NCBI GenBank assembly: GCA_000482145.1
Contig: AUXH01000008.1
Location: forward strand, 1-64,000
DNA length: 64,000 bases
Source of the DNA: Strigomonas culicis
Lineage: Eukaryota > Euglenozoa > Kinetoplastea > Trypanosomatida > Trypanosomatidae
Direction: 5' to 3'
The notes beneath the pieces were generated by a model. The model was not told the DNA's origin. It saw nothing but the letters and a program-made list of their open reading frames with translations, and made no database searches. The translations under genes and the position numbers were made by a program. Of the stretch, positions 46,152-56,700 are shown in pieces; the stretch's first letter is position 1, and every line of letters starts with the position of its first letter.

Positions 46152-46580
46152 TAGATCCGTGCTCATTCGGTCAGTTTGTGGTAACGCATGTGTAAGATCA
46201 GCTACACGTTTCTTTTTTTTCTTTTCCTTCTATCTTCTGTATCACTTTTGTTCTGTCGTTGCCCGTTCTCTTTCATCCTGTTGAACACTGTTACACCGTT
46301 GAATCTTCATTAATTCATTGTGTTGTATTTGGTTGGTCGTTTAAAGTACGTGTGGGTTTTACATGACAGTTTCGTGTCACAAAGCACTCCTTGAGCTGTT
46401 CTGCCGAGAGGGACTCCGCATTGCCTTCCTCTACTTCCACTTCACTTCTTGTCTGCGATTCGTCTTAGTACGCCGCGTATTGTTGCTCCTACTCAAACCC
46501 ATTGCCGAGTGGACGCTTCGTTTGTTTGGCTGTTTGAAGAGGGAATCCCCCCCCCCTCAATAGCTGTGTAAACATTTTGT
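46152..46580 (+). other. Spacer with strong T/C tract and C10 run
   Basis: A good polypyrimidine tract (46427-46460) ends at CGTCTTAG, AG 46467-46468, about 112 nt before ATG 46581. A run of ten C (46547-46556) follows, with AG at 46562-46563 as a second candidate. The open frame 46363-46563 straddles the first acceptor. Confidence 0.55.
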
Positions 46581-47792
46581 ATGGATTTTGTGATTTGTGC
46601 AGCTGCAGATTGCAGTGGTAAAAAGGTGAATTTATGCTTCAAACTGAGCAATGCGGATGCCATCGCGTTGACTCTGTACGAGTTATACTCGCGGCTTTCA
46701 TTCGCCTTCTCGCACTACCTAGCGGCCGAGCAGCACTGTCCCTTTGTGTCATTTCAGATACACTATGCGCTGCTCTTTAATGACGTCTTCTGCCGCTGGG
46801 ACCGCGTGGAGCACATCTCGCAGGTGCTGGCCGTGCCCAACGGGCAGCTGTACCTGGTGCAGGACCACGTACTGGAGGTCCCCGGGGCGCTGGGCCTCGC
46901 GGCGGATGCCACACCCTACCTTGCGGGCTACGTGTCGCCGCTGACCCGCTTCCACGTGCCGGGCGAGCCCGGGCTGCTCGTTCCATACCATGCGCCAGGT
47001 GTGGTATCGAGCGCGTCGCCGTGCCCTCGCTTTACGGTGCCCGGTGTGGACATGCACACCGTCGCGCAGCGCACCAAGGCTACCACCGCGAGTGCGGCCG
47101 AAACGGCAGCGGGAGCGGCGGGGGATGGCCTCGTGGAGCTCGTGTACGCCAATCAGAGTGGCGCCTCTTGCGTCGCGCCGCACGCCGTGCATGCAGGCGT
47201 GTCAACGGCGCCCGTACGGACCTGCAACACGGGCTCACAGACCCCGGTGCTACAATCGCCGGCACGGGAGTATGGGCCCTCCTTCCAGACCCAATCGCTC
47301 ACCGCGAGCCCCGCACCGACCCACGTGTATCGCGATCGCTACGAGATGGAGCGCTTGGCGTCGACCCCGGCGCACGTGCCTCTGTACCCGCACATGGAAC
47401 CCGCACACCCTCTGCCGATGGCAGAAGCCGCCGTCGGGTACTTCGCGCGGCAGGCGATGGAGCGGCCCCGCGCGACGGATGCTCGGCGTAGCAGGAGCTA
47501 CTCCTTGCAGAACCAACCGTCCTACGGGGAAAAGTACGCGCGGTACCACCGCCTGCGCACACCCTCGCCGCTAGGCTCTGTCTCGGGTAGTGAAGGGCTG
47601 ATACACACACCGAGTATGCGGCCCCTGCTGTCGCTTTCTCATGATCGTACACCTTCATCTTACAGAGGACTAGTACCTACGTACTCACGAAACGAGAGAG
47701 GCGAGAACATAATACGAATGGAGCGCCTCAAGCTAGAGCAGCAGGACCATATGTCCTTGGATCAACTGCGAACTGCGCTAAGGAGTGAGTAG
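46581..47792 (+). CDS. BILBO1-type N-terminal-domain protein (putative flagellar pocket collar/cytoskeleton)
   Basis: 403 aa. Residues 1-95 resemble the ubiquitin-fold N-terminal domain of BILBO1, the scaffold of the trypanosomatid flagellar pocket collar: the opening MDFVICAAADCSGKKVNLCF matches the BILBO1 pattern of hydrophobic strand, AAD, K-V-N and a second strand, and the end CRWDRVEHIS...NGQLYLVQ keeps the Trp (Trp73) and Tyr (Tyr91) that, as I recall, line the ligand-binding groove in BILBO1. BILBO1's EF-hands and long coiled coil are absent. Residues 110-370 are disordered, rich in Pro, Ser, Ala and Arg, with SP/TP sites. A short C-terminal helix (RMERLKLEQQDHMSLDQL) could be a binding peptide. 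It is therefore a BILBO1-NTD-containing paralogue, not BILBO1 itself. The role at the collar or flagellum base is inferred. Confidence 0.8.
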   Translation: MDFVICAAADCSGKKVNLCFKLSNADAIALTLYELYSRLSFAFSHYLAAEQHCPFVSFQIHYALLFNDVFCRWDRVEHISQVLAVPNGQLYLVQDHVLEVPGALGLAADATPYLAGYVSPLTRFHVPGEPGLLVPYHAPGVVSSASPCPRFTVPGVDMHTVAQRTKATTASAAETAAGAAGDGLVELVYANQSGASCVAPHAVHAGVSTAPVRTCNTGSQTPVLQSPAREYGPSFQTQSLTASPAPTHVYRDRYEMERLASTPAHVPLYPHMEPAHPLPMAEAAVGYFARQAMERPRATDARRSRSYSLQNQPSYGEKYARYHRLRTPSPLGSVSGSEGLIHTPSMRPLLSLSHDRTPSSYRGLVPTYSRNERGENIIRMERLKLEQQDHMSLDQLRTALRSE

Positions 47793-48145
47793 AGAAGGAC
47801 GGAAAAGGTTAAACATTGTGGTTCTTCTTTCTTGTGCTTGATTTACCAGTTTATTAACTCCTTTTTTCAAAACTGTCTTTTTTTTTCATTTATCTCATAT
47901 CATTTGGACACATTTTTTTTTTTTTCATACTATATTTAGTGACCTCTTATTCACACTCAAAATCGTATATGTTCATAGAGACAGAGAGAGACTTAGCTAT
48001 GCTACAGAATAGCTGCGTGTTTTATGCCGCGTCAACGATGTACTATAAACGAGTACCATGCCCATTCTCTTCTTCTACTTCATTTTTTCTTTCTTCAACA
48101 ACAAGGTTTGTAGTTTTAGAAACGTTTCCACGTGTCAGCGGGGAA
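47793..48145 (+). other. Spacer upstream of the ZNF277-like gene
   Basis: T-rich with T9-T13 runs. TTTTTTCTTTCTTCAACAAC then AAG (AG 48104-48105) is the likely acceptor. Confidence 0.5.
48066..48105 (+). promoter_or_regulatory. Putative SL acceptor that decides the ZNF277-like start
   Basis: A long T/C tract is followed by AG at 48104-48105, 40 nt before ATG 48146. In-frame codons run upstream to 47939 but pass through this tract (reading PFSSSTSFFLSSTT), so they belong to the spacer, not the protein. Confidence 0.6.
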
Positions 48146-49147
48146 ATGGACAAACTTGCGTTAAAAGAATCCTGCGAGAAGATCCTGAGCCGCCTGCAGC
48201 AGAAGGAGCTGGAGGACTACACCTGTTTCCTGTGCCGGGGCCGCGAGGTGGGCCAGGACCGGCTGATGGAGCACATCATCACCCGCCACCACATCCACCT
48301 CGCGCACTTTGACAACGTCGTCGACCTACGTGCGCTGCTGGCGTTCCTGCAGGACCGCATTCACCACAGTGCGGCAGGGAGCGAGGCGCATGCGCTGTAC
48401 TGTCCGGTGTGCGCCGACGCTGCCGGCAGCAGCGAGGAACAGTTCGTCGAGCACGTGGCAGACAAGGGCCACCAGCACTGGAACGGCAACACGATCACGG
48501 GGCTCTCGGACTACTACATTTGTGTGCGGCCGGAGGCGGCCGCGCCAGAGGCGGAGAGCGGCAGCTCCGGCTCCAGCTCGTTCAGCGGCTCGGACGACGG
48601 TGACGCGGATGCCTTCGTGCCCGAGGACGAGCACGACGCGGATGCGCTGGTGGAGGAGGCGGAGCCCTGTGAGTGCCTGTACTGCAGCGCGGTCTCGCAG
48701 GACGTGCTGGGGCACATGCGCGAGGCGCACCAGTTCGACTTTACAGCCGCGACGCGGGCGCGCGACGACGTGCACGACGAGTACGACCTCATTCGCCTCG
48801 TGAACGCTGTGCGGCGCTGCGTGGTGCAGCGGAAGGGGGCCTGCTGCCCGGGCCACGACGCGAGGGAGGACGGCGACGCGGACAAGGAGGCGTGTCGGGC
48901 CGCCATCGCGGCGTGCGGCTCGCTCGAGACGCACCTCCGTGAGCACCCGTCGCATCGTCTGCCGGTCGAGTTGCCGACGGGTGACGCCTCTCTGCTGCCC
49001 GTCCTTCCGGGGGATGCGTTTATTTCGCTGCTGGTCACGTACGGGGAGGGCTTTCTGCAGCAGGAGGAGGCGGACCCGGACTTCCCGATGGTGCCCACCA
49101 TTCACGAAATTGCGACCAACAAAATGCCACCACCGCCGACGCATTGA
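48146..49147 (+). CDS. ZNF277-family C2H2 zinc-finger protein
   Basis: 333 aa. Three zinc fingers follow the ZNF277 arrangement: Cys27-x2-Cys30 with His43/His48 (CFLCRGR then HIITRHHIHL), a second at about 85-113 (YCPVCADAAG then HVADKGHQHW) and a third near 173-195 (CLYCSAVSQD then HMREAHQFD), followed by YDLIRLVNAVRR, which matches the YQQVKLVNFIRR-type helix of human ZNF277. A degenerate fourth finger (CCPGHDAR then HLREHPSHR) and a short C-terminal motif similar to the ZNF277 tail end the protein. An acidic Ser/Asp-rich linker separates fingers two and three, also as in ZNF277. Human ZNF277 binds uS5 (RPS2) during its assembly and export; a similar chaperone role here is plausible but inferred. 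Confidence 0.88.
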   Translation: MDKLALKESCEKILSRLQQKELEDYTCFLCRGREVGQDRLMEHIITRHHIHLAHFDNVVDLRALLAFLQDRIHHSAAGSEAHALYCPVCADAAGSSEEQFVEHVADKGHQHWNGNTITGLSDYYICVRPEAAAPEAESGSSGSSSFSGSDDGDADAFVPEDEHDADALVEEAEPCECLYCSAVSQDVLGHMREAHQFDFTAATRARDDVHDEYDLIRLVNAVRRCVVQRKGACCPGHDAREDGDADKEACRAAIAACGSLETHLREHPSHRLPVELPTGDASLLPVLPGDAFISLLVTYGEGFLQQEEADPDFPMVPTIHEIATNKMPPPPTH

Positions 49148-49453
49148 TGCATGCCACCATCTGTCAGAGGAGAAGAGAGCAAGTGGTTATTCAAGCGCCC
49201 ATAAACACGTAATAACATGATCTATATTCGTAATCGTCTAAATGATAAAGCACCTCTTTGTATAAATGTCTGATCTCTCTAAGAGCGCTTGTCCCTGAGA
49301 AGGGAAGATAGTAAACTACATTTGTAATTACTTGATTGTTGCTATTGTGTTTTCCCCTTCCTCAACCTCTGTCCGTGCGATTTTTTTTTCCCTCGCTATC
49401 TTCCATCTTATAATAACACTAACCATCTTCAGACCATTCAAGAGAGTGCTCTC
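49148..49453 (+). other. Spacer
   Basis: Two T/C tracts (49350-49371, 49380-49410) precede AACCATCTTCAG (AG 49431-49432), 21 nt before ATG 49454. No other element recognised. Confidence 0.5.
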
Positions 49454-50485
49454 ATGTCTGTCCCGCTTAGTTCGTCTCGGAGAAGCGCGTCCACATCCCT
49501 TGCCTATAATCTCCTCACACAGGTACCGTTTTCGCCCCTCATGCAAATGTACTTCATGAGCGAACAGCGGACCTATTCGTCTTGCTACTGGGTCGCGGAG
49601 CACCAGGTAGTATCGCATCGGCTCCAGAGCGGTGCATCGGAGAAGCCGCTTTGGGTGCCGCACAGTTTCGCCTTCGAGAGCAAGTACCGAGCGGCAAAGA
49701 TTGACGAGGTAGACAGCGCCTGGCAACGGTTTCAAGAAACAACCCTAGAGCGGAGCGATGTCCAGACGCTTTATGATCTCAACCGCTCTAATAGCAACTG
49801 CTACATTCTCCCGGTGGTGAATGCGTGTTTTGTGGAGGAAACAGACCTCTTCTTTTTCCTCATGCAGACCTCTCTCACCATGAAGCAGCTGGAGGCCTCC
49901 AGAGCCGCTACCGCCCAGTGCGCGGAGCGTGCGGCGACCCACTTTGTCTTCCGCAATGGTTACTTTGAGCCTATTTCCGCGTGCAAGGACAGCAACGCCT
50001 GGTCCTCCCTCGTGGAGGCGGTGCCCAGGGTGAACCAACAGCTCGACCTCGGCGCCCGCTTCTTCTCTGTCGCGCAGAGGGAGGAAGAGCTGACTCCTCC
50101 GCAGAGGCGGGCCGTGCGTGAAGAAGAAGAAGACTACCTCGTGGAGCTCATGGCGCCCCCTCCCTTCGCCGGCGCCGGGCGCCCGCAGCTGCGCTGCGAG
50201 ACGGTCTGGATCGACGCGCAGAGTGTGTGCCGGCGCCAACTCTCTCTTTACCAAGATGCCTTCTGGACGCCGTGCATCATGCGGCGCGAACAGGCCGCTG
50301 ACGGTGCCGCGGTAGGCAGCTTTGCAATGCAACAGCCCAAGATACCGATCTCACGGTATCAGAACAAGTTGTTGTTCTACGGCTCCTCCTATTATAATAC
50401 AGATCAGCTGCTGTACAATTCGCCGTTGCGACAGCTACTAAGGGATGCTCGCAATAGCGAAGCACCATGCAGCGAACACGGATAG
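49454..50485 (+). CDS. Hypothetical protein, no recognised domain
   Basis: 343 aa. Not recognised. Compositionally normal for most of its length, with aromatic-rich stretches (MQMYFMSEQRTYSSCYWVAE, about 32-51; CFVEETDLFFFLMQTSL, about 126-142; RYQNKLLFYGSSYYNTDQLL near 310). The Ser-rich N-terminus (MSVPLSSSRRSASTSLAY) could be a mitochondrial presequence: basic, no acidic residues in the first 25. Segment 215-232 is acidic (REEEED). No catalytic motif, zinc site or membrane helix is evident. A lineage-specific mitochondrial protein is one possibility, held weakly. Confidence 0.8.
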   Translation: MSVPLSSSRRSASTSLAYNLLTQVPFSPLMQMYFMSEQRTYSSCYWVAEHQVVSHRLQSGASEKPLWVPHSFAFESKYRAAKIDEVDSAWQRFQETTLERSDVQTLYDLNRSNSNCYILPVVNACFVEETDLFFFLMQTSLTMKQLEASRAATAQCAERAATHFVFRNGYFEPISACKDSNAWSSLVEAVPRVNQQLDLGARFFSVAQREEELTPPQRRAVREEEEDYLVELMAPPPFAGAGRPQLRCETVWIDAQSVCRRQLSLYQDAFWTPCIMRREQAADGAAVGSFAMQQPKIPISRYQNKLLFYGSSYYNTDQLLYNSPLRQLLRDARNSEAPCSEHG

Positions 50486-50798
50486 TACTTCGTCCTCTGC
50501 TACTGCTACAGTGATTATATAACTGTAAAAATGCTCTACTCTTTCTATTTTTGCGTGCTGCATGCTCTTTTCCGATATGTTATTGTCTTTTGTTGTTACC
50601 TTGTATTTACGTGTTATCCCTTTTTCTTCCTTTTTTCTTCTTCTTCTTTATGTAAGAATAGAAAGCTTGTAAGCGTGTTCCATAGATTCTCATTAGCTAC
50701 GATACTAGTATCTTCTCGTCGTAGTATTTGTTGCAGTACTCTTGTATCGGCCTCGTTCTGCCTTTTTACTTCCCGCAGCGGAGGGGTCGAAAGAGAGA
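50486..50798 (+). other. Spacer upstream of APC1
   Basis: T-rich with T/C tract near 50611-50650. Nearest acceptor TTTTTACTTCCCGCAG, AG 50777-50778. Nothing else recognised. Confidence 0.5.
50762..50778 (+). promoter_or_regulatory. Putative SL acceptor for APC1
   Basis: TTTTTACTTCCCGCAG with AG 50777-50778 lies 20 nt before ATG 50799. The frame is open upstream to 50742 from a TTG, but this overlaps the acceptor, so ATG 50799 is used. Confidence 0.6.
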
Positions 50799-53700
50799 AT
50801 GAGCTCTGCCGTACGCAAAAACACGTTCAACATTGACGTCAGCTCGCGGCACGACAGAGATCTGCGGGATGTGGCGGTGAAGCAGAACGGCCGCGTGTGC
50901 TTCACGACGACCCACCGGCGCGTGCTGTGGGCCTTCCTCGCGAACTTCCTCCCGTCCACGTGCCTCCGCGGCGAGCAGGGCAGCGCGGCGGCCTCCACGT
51001 CGCAGCAGGCCGGTGTGGAGCGCTACCAGCCCCGCGCCCACGTGACGCCGGCTGATGTGGCCGCGCAGAGCGAGTACCTCTGCGTGTTTCACCGCGAGGA
51101 GCTGAAGGACCTCCACGGCCGCTACACGGTGTGCGTGCCCGCGACGCTGTGCTCCGCCTACGCGGTGCCGAGCGGCACCCCCTCGCAGTTCGTGCTGCAC
51201 CACATACAGCCGACCGCGATCTGCCCGGGCGTAATGGGTGTCTTTGTGCACGGCCAGTTGCAGGTCCCGCGCCGGCACGCCGCGCCGACGGTAGTCGTCG
51301 ACGGCGCGCTCTATCGCGCCGCGGCGGACATGTGGTGGATGGCCTCGCCGCTCGCGGTGACGCCCGTCTACGTCGCGTGCGAGGACCCCGCCGGCGGTGG
51401 TCCCACCGCTGCCGACCGCTGTGCCTCGCCGCTGCCGCAGTCCACGGCCTCCGTCTCGCCCATGTTCAGCCCGCGCAGCTATCTCCCGTCGCAGGGCCAG
51501 CGCGGCGGCTTCCCCGCGGCCCCGGGGGCAGAGACGGTTCCCGCCGTGGCGCCATCGTCGTCCGTGGACGCGCCGGCCGTGGGCGGGACCGTGCTGCTGC
51601 AGTTCAGCCACACGATGCGGGTGGGGGCGGAGGAGCACCTCCGCTTCTTCGTGGTGGTGCGCACCGGCCCGCAGCAGATCGGGCTCGCGGTGGTGCGGCC
51701 GCAGCTGGAGCTGGACATCCTCACGTGGCACTGGTGCCGCTACCGCCTGACGCTGCCGGACCTCAGCTCGAGCAACAACGCGCTGCAGCTCGTCGTGTCG
51801 GAGCATCCGACGTTAGAGCGGCAGTTCGTCTTTCTGCAGGACACGCGCCGCGCCGCGCTGCACGTCATACAGACGCCGAACCTGAACACGGGCGAAGAGG
51901 CGCTGACGCTGTGCTTCACGCTGCCGACGCAGGGCCACCCGACGGTGGTGCCCTCGCTGCGGCTCGGCAGCCCGCAGCCCATCCTTGTCTGCAACTACCC
52001 CGAGCCAAACGCGGTGAGTCTGTACAGCCCGCTGCAGCTGCTGCTGCGCGGCGCCACGGCGGAGAACCGCCTCGCGACGCTGACAAACGTCTTGCACGGA
52101 CCGGACAACGCGGCGATCGGCAAGGCGCACGGGCGGGCGCACGGGGATGCGTCTGGCCGGGACGGGCCGGACGCGATCAGCGGCATCGCGTCGCAGAATG
52201 GCACGACGATGGTGTTCGTCCACCATGCCAGCACGCGCTCCTCTAATGCGTCGTGTGGCGACAGTGCAGACGGAGGCGCAGCGGCGGAGACCGCCGCATT
52301 GTCGCTCGACAATGACGATGGGGTACCCGCACCCTTCTCTGCCCACACGGACGCAACACCCTTCGCGGCGCCACGGCTCTCTCTGGTGCTGTCGCAGCAG
52401 GCGAACCCCAACGCGCATCGGCGCTGCGAGCGCGTGGTGGAGACGACGGTGGAGCTGCCCACGCTGCAGCACGACCACGACGCGTTCCTGCAGTACGCGC
52501 TCGAGGCGCTGGAGGCCACACTTGGCAAGCGGCGTGTGTATGCGCTGGAGTGCGTGCTGGTGGGGCGCGCCTACGCGGTCCAAGACGAAAAGAGGAACGC
52601 CTCCCTCACGGCTGCGCATCGCGGTGCCGCCCCGAGCGCGACACAGTGGAGTTACACCGGCGAATTCGCCGTGGTGCTGTCAGAGGTCGTGCGACGGTGC
52701 GTACAGAGGGAGCAGACCACCGCGTCCGCATACCGACCTGCGAGCACAGGTTACGGTCAGGCCTCCTCCGTGGCAGCGTCGCGCGCTGCGGGGACGAGCG
52801 AGCGACTCAAGTGGTATCAGTACTTGAGTGACCCGTTTCAAATCGATGTGACGGCCATTGAGACCATGTACGAGGCCATTGAGGGCACACACGGTGTCGC
52901 TGCCGAACAGACTGTGCGGTCACCAGTCGACAAAAGGGAGACTACATCCGATGTCCCCGAGTGGTCCATAACCACGTGTAGAATCTGTGTCCTCACTCTA
53001 CATGTGTTATTTGAAAGCTTTCGGTTTCAAGAGCGCTTTTGGCCTTTCCTGCAGAGCATCGCCGACGTCGTGTACGACTTGGCCGCGCAGCTGCAGTGGA
53101 AGCCGTTCATCAACTGTTATGCCGGCTTCTGTGAAGTGGGGTCCACGTTCGAAGCAGTGCCTGATCGCCACGCGTATACGGGTAGTGAGATAGACACGGA
53201 TATTTCTACGGTGTTCGAGTATCACACGAACATCGACGCTACGGCTTGTACAGACGGCGCACCCCACGAGGTCAACGCTCTCCTGCGCGACGACGTGGTC
53301 CCGCCGCTCATCTTTGCGGCGCTCAACAGCGTGTTGTACGGTCGGCGGGACCGCCTGTCGCTGTGGCCCATGGTCGTCGGCCTCGCGAGCGGCCACCCGA
53401 TCGCCGTCGCGAACCGCCTCTACGCGCTCTACGTGTCCTGCTTCTGTCGCGGCCCCGCGGGGTGCCCGGCGGCGGCCGCCGCGAGCGGCAGGGCCAAGGC
53501 GGTCGTGGCGTCGGCACGCCGGTGCGAGGAGACGACGCCCAAGGAGGCGTGGTGGCAGATGGTGTGCCGCAGCTTGGTGCGGGACGGGTTGAGCGACAAG
53601 TCCGTCCTGGCCGAGCTCGGCATTGGGGTGTCGTTTCTGCTGCTGCAGGCGCTCGCGCGCGGCAAGGACAACCCGGCCGACGGCTGGGATGACGAGCTGC

Positions 53701-56700
53701 TGTCCGTCGTCGGCCGCCTCGACTGTGTGACGAGCACGGCGCTGCTGCAGCGGCTGGCGCAGCCCGGCGGGGACGTGCTGCGCACCGCGGAGGAGGGCGC
53801 CATCGGCCGGCAGTACCGCGCCACCATCACGGACGACGACGGCGTCATCATGCGCTCCAACTTCCCCAAGACGTGGCGCGACTCGCGCCTCGACCGGGTG
53901 CAGGCGCTCTTCAACACCGCTACGCCGCTGTTTCTGCCGGGCCAGGGGGACGGCTCGGACGCCCTGTACAACGCGCTGAACGCCCTCGCGCGGCGAGCGC
54001 AGGCGCTGCCGATTGGACGCGGCATGATGACGCTCTGCACGCAGGACTTCCGCGTCCGCGACAGTGTCCCGATCCCGGTGCTCAACCTGGACGGCCGCAC
54101 CGGCGACGGCGTCGCGCTGAAGAACAACGCCGAGGAGGTGCAGCCCGACCGACTGGTGTGGCCGCTGTTCCACAACGGGTGCGCTGCCGGGCTGCGGTTC
54201 CTGCCGCTCGGGAGCGCCGCGTCGGGCGACGCGAGCGACAGCAGCGCGGACCGGCCGGATGCCATCACGCGGCACTGGATTGTGCACCAGACGCAGTCGC
54301 GCAGTGCGCAGTGCCCAGCGGCGCGGGCGGGCCTGCTACTCGCCGCCGGCATTCTCGGCCACCTCAAGGTGCTGCAGCTGACCGACATCTACGCCCTCCT
54401 CGTCTCGCCCCAGCCGCAGTACACGTGGCGCGAGGCGACGACCATGGCGGTGATCCTAGGGCTCGCCTGCAGCTTCCGCGGCACGAACAACGAGCTCGTC
54501 TTCAACTGCCTCTCCATGCACATTCAGTCGCTCACGCCGAGCGTGGAGGACATTGAGGTCTCGCTGGACGTACAGGCGGCCGCCCTCGTGTCGATTGGGC
54601 TCCTGTGCCAGCGCACGCTCACAAACAGCTTTCTCGTCGAAATGCTGCTCATTGAAATGTCGCGGCTCCCGTCGGATGAGCACTGCAACCACCGGGAGGG
54701 GTATGTGCTAGCCACCGGCTTTGCGCTGGGGCTGCTGCTGCTGGGGATTGGCAACGCGCACGGCAGCAGTGCGCGCGTCGAGGATCGCCTGCTGAGCTTC
54801 ATGGAGGGCGCCGGGCGTCAGCCGGTGCCCTCGGCGCGCGTGGGCCTGGAGGTGTTCCAGGAGCGCCACGGCAACGACGCCGGCCATTTCTTCACCAAGG
54901 CGCTGCTGAACCAGGGCGTCCAGGAGAGCTCGCAGTGTGCGTGCACCAAGGTGGACGAGGGGCACTACTACAACGTGCACGTGTCGGGCCCCGCCGCGGT
55001 GGTCGCACTGGGCTTCATGTACCTCAAGACGGACTCGGAGCCCGTGGCGCGCCGCCTGCTGCCGCCCGACCGCTACGCCGGGCTGCAGGAGCTCTCGCCG
55101 CTCATGTGCCTGCTGCGCTCGACGATGGCCGGCCTCGTGAGCTGGTCCGCCGTGCTGCCCAGCCGCACCTGGCTCTACGCGCATGTGCCGAGCACGGTGC
55201 TCACGAACCTCGTCACCGGCGGCGGCGCGCGGCTGGGGCTGGCGCAGCAGCAGGTGCACTACATCCTGATGAACCTCGGCCACTGCATCGCCGGCTCCGT
55301 GCTGGCGCTCGGCCTGCGCTACGCGGGCTCGATGGACGCCGACGCGCGGGGGGTCATTTTGGCCGAGCTGCAGGGCTTCATGAAGGGCCACATTGGCACC
55401 TCCGGCAAGGCGATCCCCGTCATCCAAAAGTCGACCGGCGCGTACGAGCTGTGCCTGACGACGTGCGCCATCGCCCTCTGCCTGGTGATGTCCGGCACAG
55501 GCGACCTCAAGATCTTCTCGCTGCTGCAGCGGCTGCACAAGCGCACGACGGGGGTGCCGTACGGCTCGCACCAGGCCGTCTCCATGGCGATAGGGCTGCT
55601 CTTCCTGGGCGGCGGCCGGCTGACGCTGTCCAACACGACGGAGTCCATCGCGGCGCTCGTGCTCTCGGTGTACCCGGTGTGGCCGAGCCACCCGGAGGAC
55701 AACACGCACCACATCCAGGTGCTGCGGCATCTCTTCGGCCTCGCGGTCGTGCCGCGCGTGCTGGAGACGGTGGACGCGCTCACGACGCGGCCCGTCTCGC
55801 TGCCGGTGCGCATCATCCTGCGCAAGGGCCGCGTCAGCCACGAGGCGGAGGTGATGGGCGCGAAGAACCCCGCGTGGACGCCGGTGCCGCGCGGCAAGGA
55901 AGGCCAGGAGGTGCGGCTGCACACGCCGTGCCTGTACCCGCCGCCGGAGATGATCGAGTGCATCGAGCTGCGTAGTGCGCAGCACTACCCGCTGACGCTG
56001 TACCAGCACTCCGGGTTCATCAGCAACCACGGCATCCGACTGCGCGTGCTGGAGCACCACAAGGACGAGGAGATCGCCCATGGAGGGGAGGGAGACGGCG
56101 GCGGCGGCGCGCTCACCAAGTCCCCGTGCGAGCTGTACGTGCTGGACTGGCTGCGCGCGCTGTTCCACTGCCCCACCACAAGCATGATCGAGGCCTTCAC
56201 CATCGTGGACCACCTGAAGCTGCTGCTCGCTGCGCTGCGCGTGTGCAGCACCTTATCCCCCGCGGGCGACGCCTCACCCGATGTCGCCCAGTCGTCCCCT
56301 GTGGTGGCGACAGGCGCGAGCCCGGAGATGCTGCTCTCGATGGACTTCGGCAGGGCCGTGCAGGACACCCTGTCGCGGCGCTACTGCTACCTCTTTACGC
56401 ACCGACCGCAACGCGGCGAGGAGAGCAAAGCTGAGGAGCCCGCGCCCATGCCGCACCCGCTGCGCCAGATGCTCTTGCAGGGCCGATCGCTCCACGACGT
56501 CGTGACCGACATCGTGGCGGACCCTGTCGGCAGCCGCTCGTTTCCCTGCAACTTCAGCGGCTTTGTCATGTCGCCCTTTTCGGAGGAGACGCTGCGCCTG
56601 GGTGGCTTTGCGACCGCTGGCGCCGGTGGCGGGGCGGAGGGTGACGCTGGCTCCAGCGTACTCGACCGCAAAGCGATCAAGAAGATGCTGGCGGAGTCCA

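Noticed and set aside
46363..46563. 66-codon + strand ORF in the spacer before the BILBO1-like gene
   Set aside because: It runs through a strong polypyrimidine tract and acceptor AG (46467-46468) and ends beside the C10 run; most likely non-coding spacer.
47939..48145. 69-codon N-terminal extension of the ZNF277-like protein
   Set aside because: Passes through the polypyrimidine tract and candidate acceptor; the ZNF277 similarity begins only after ATG 48146.
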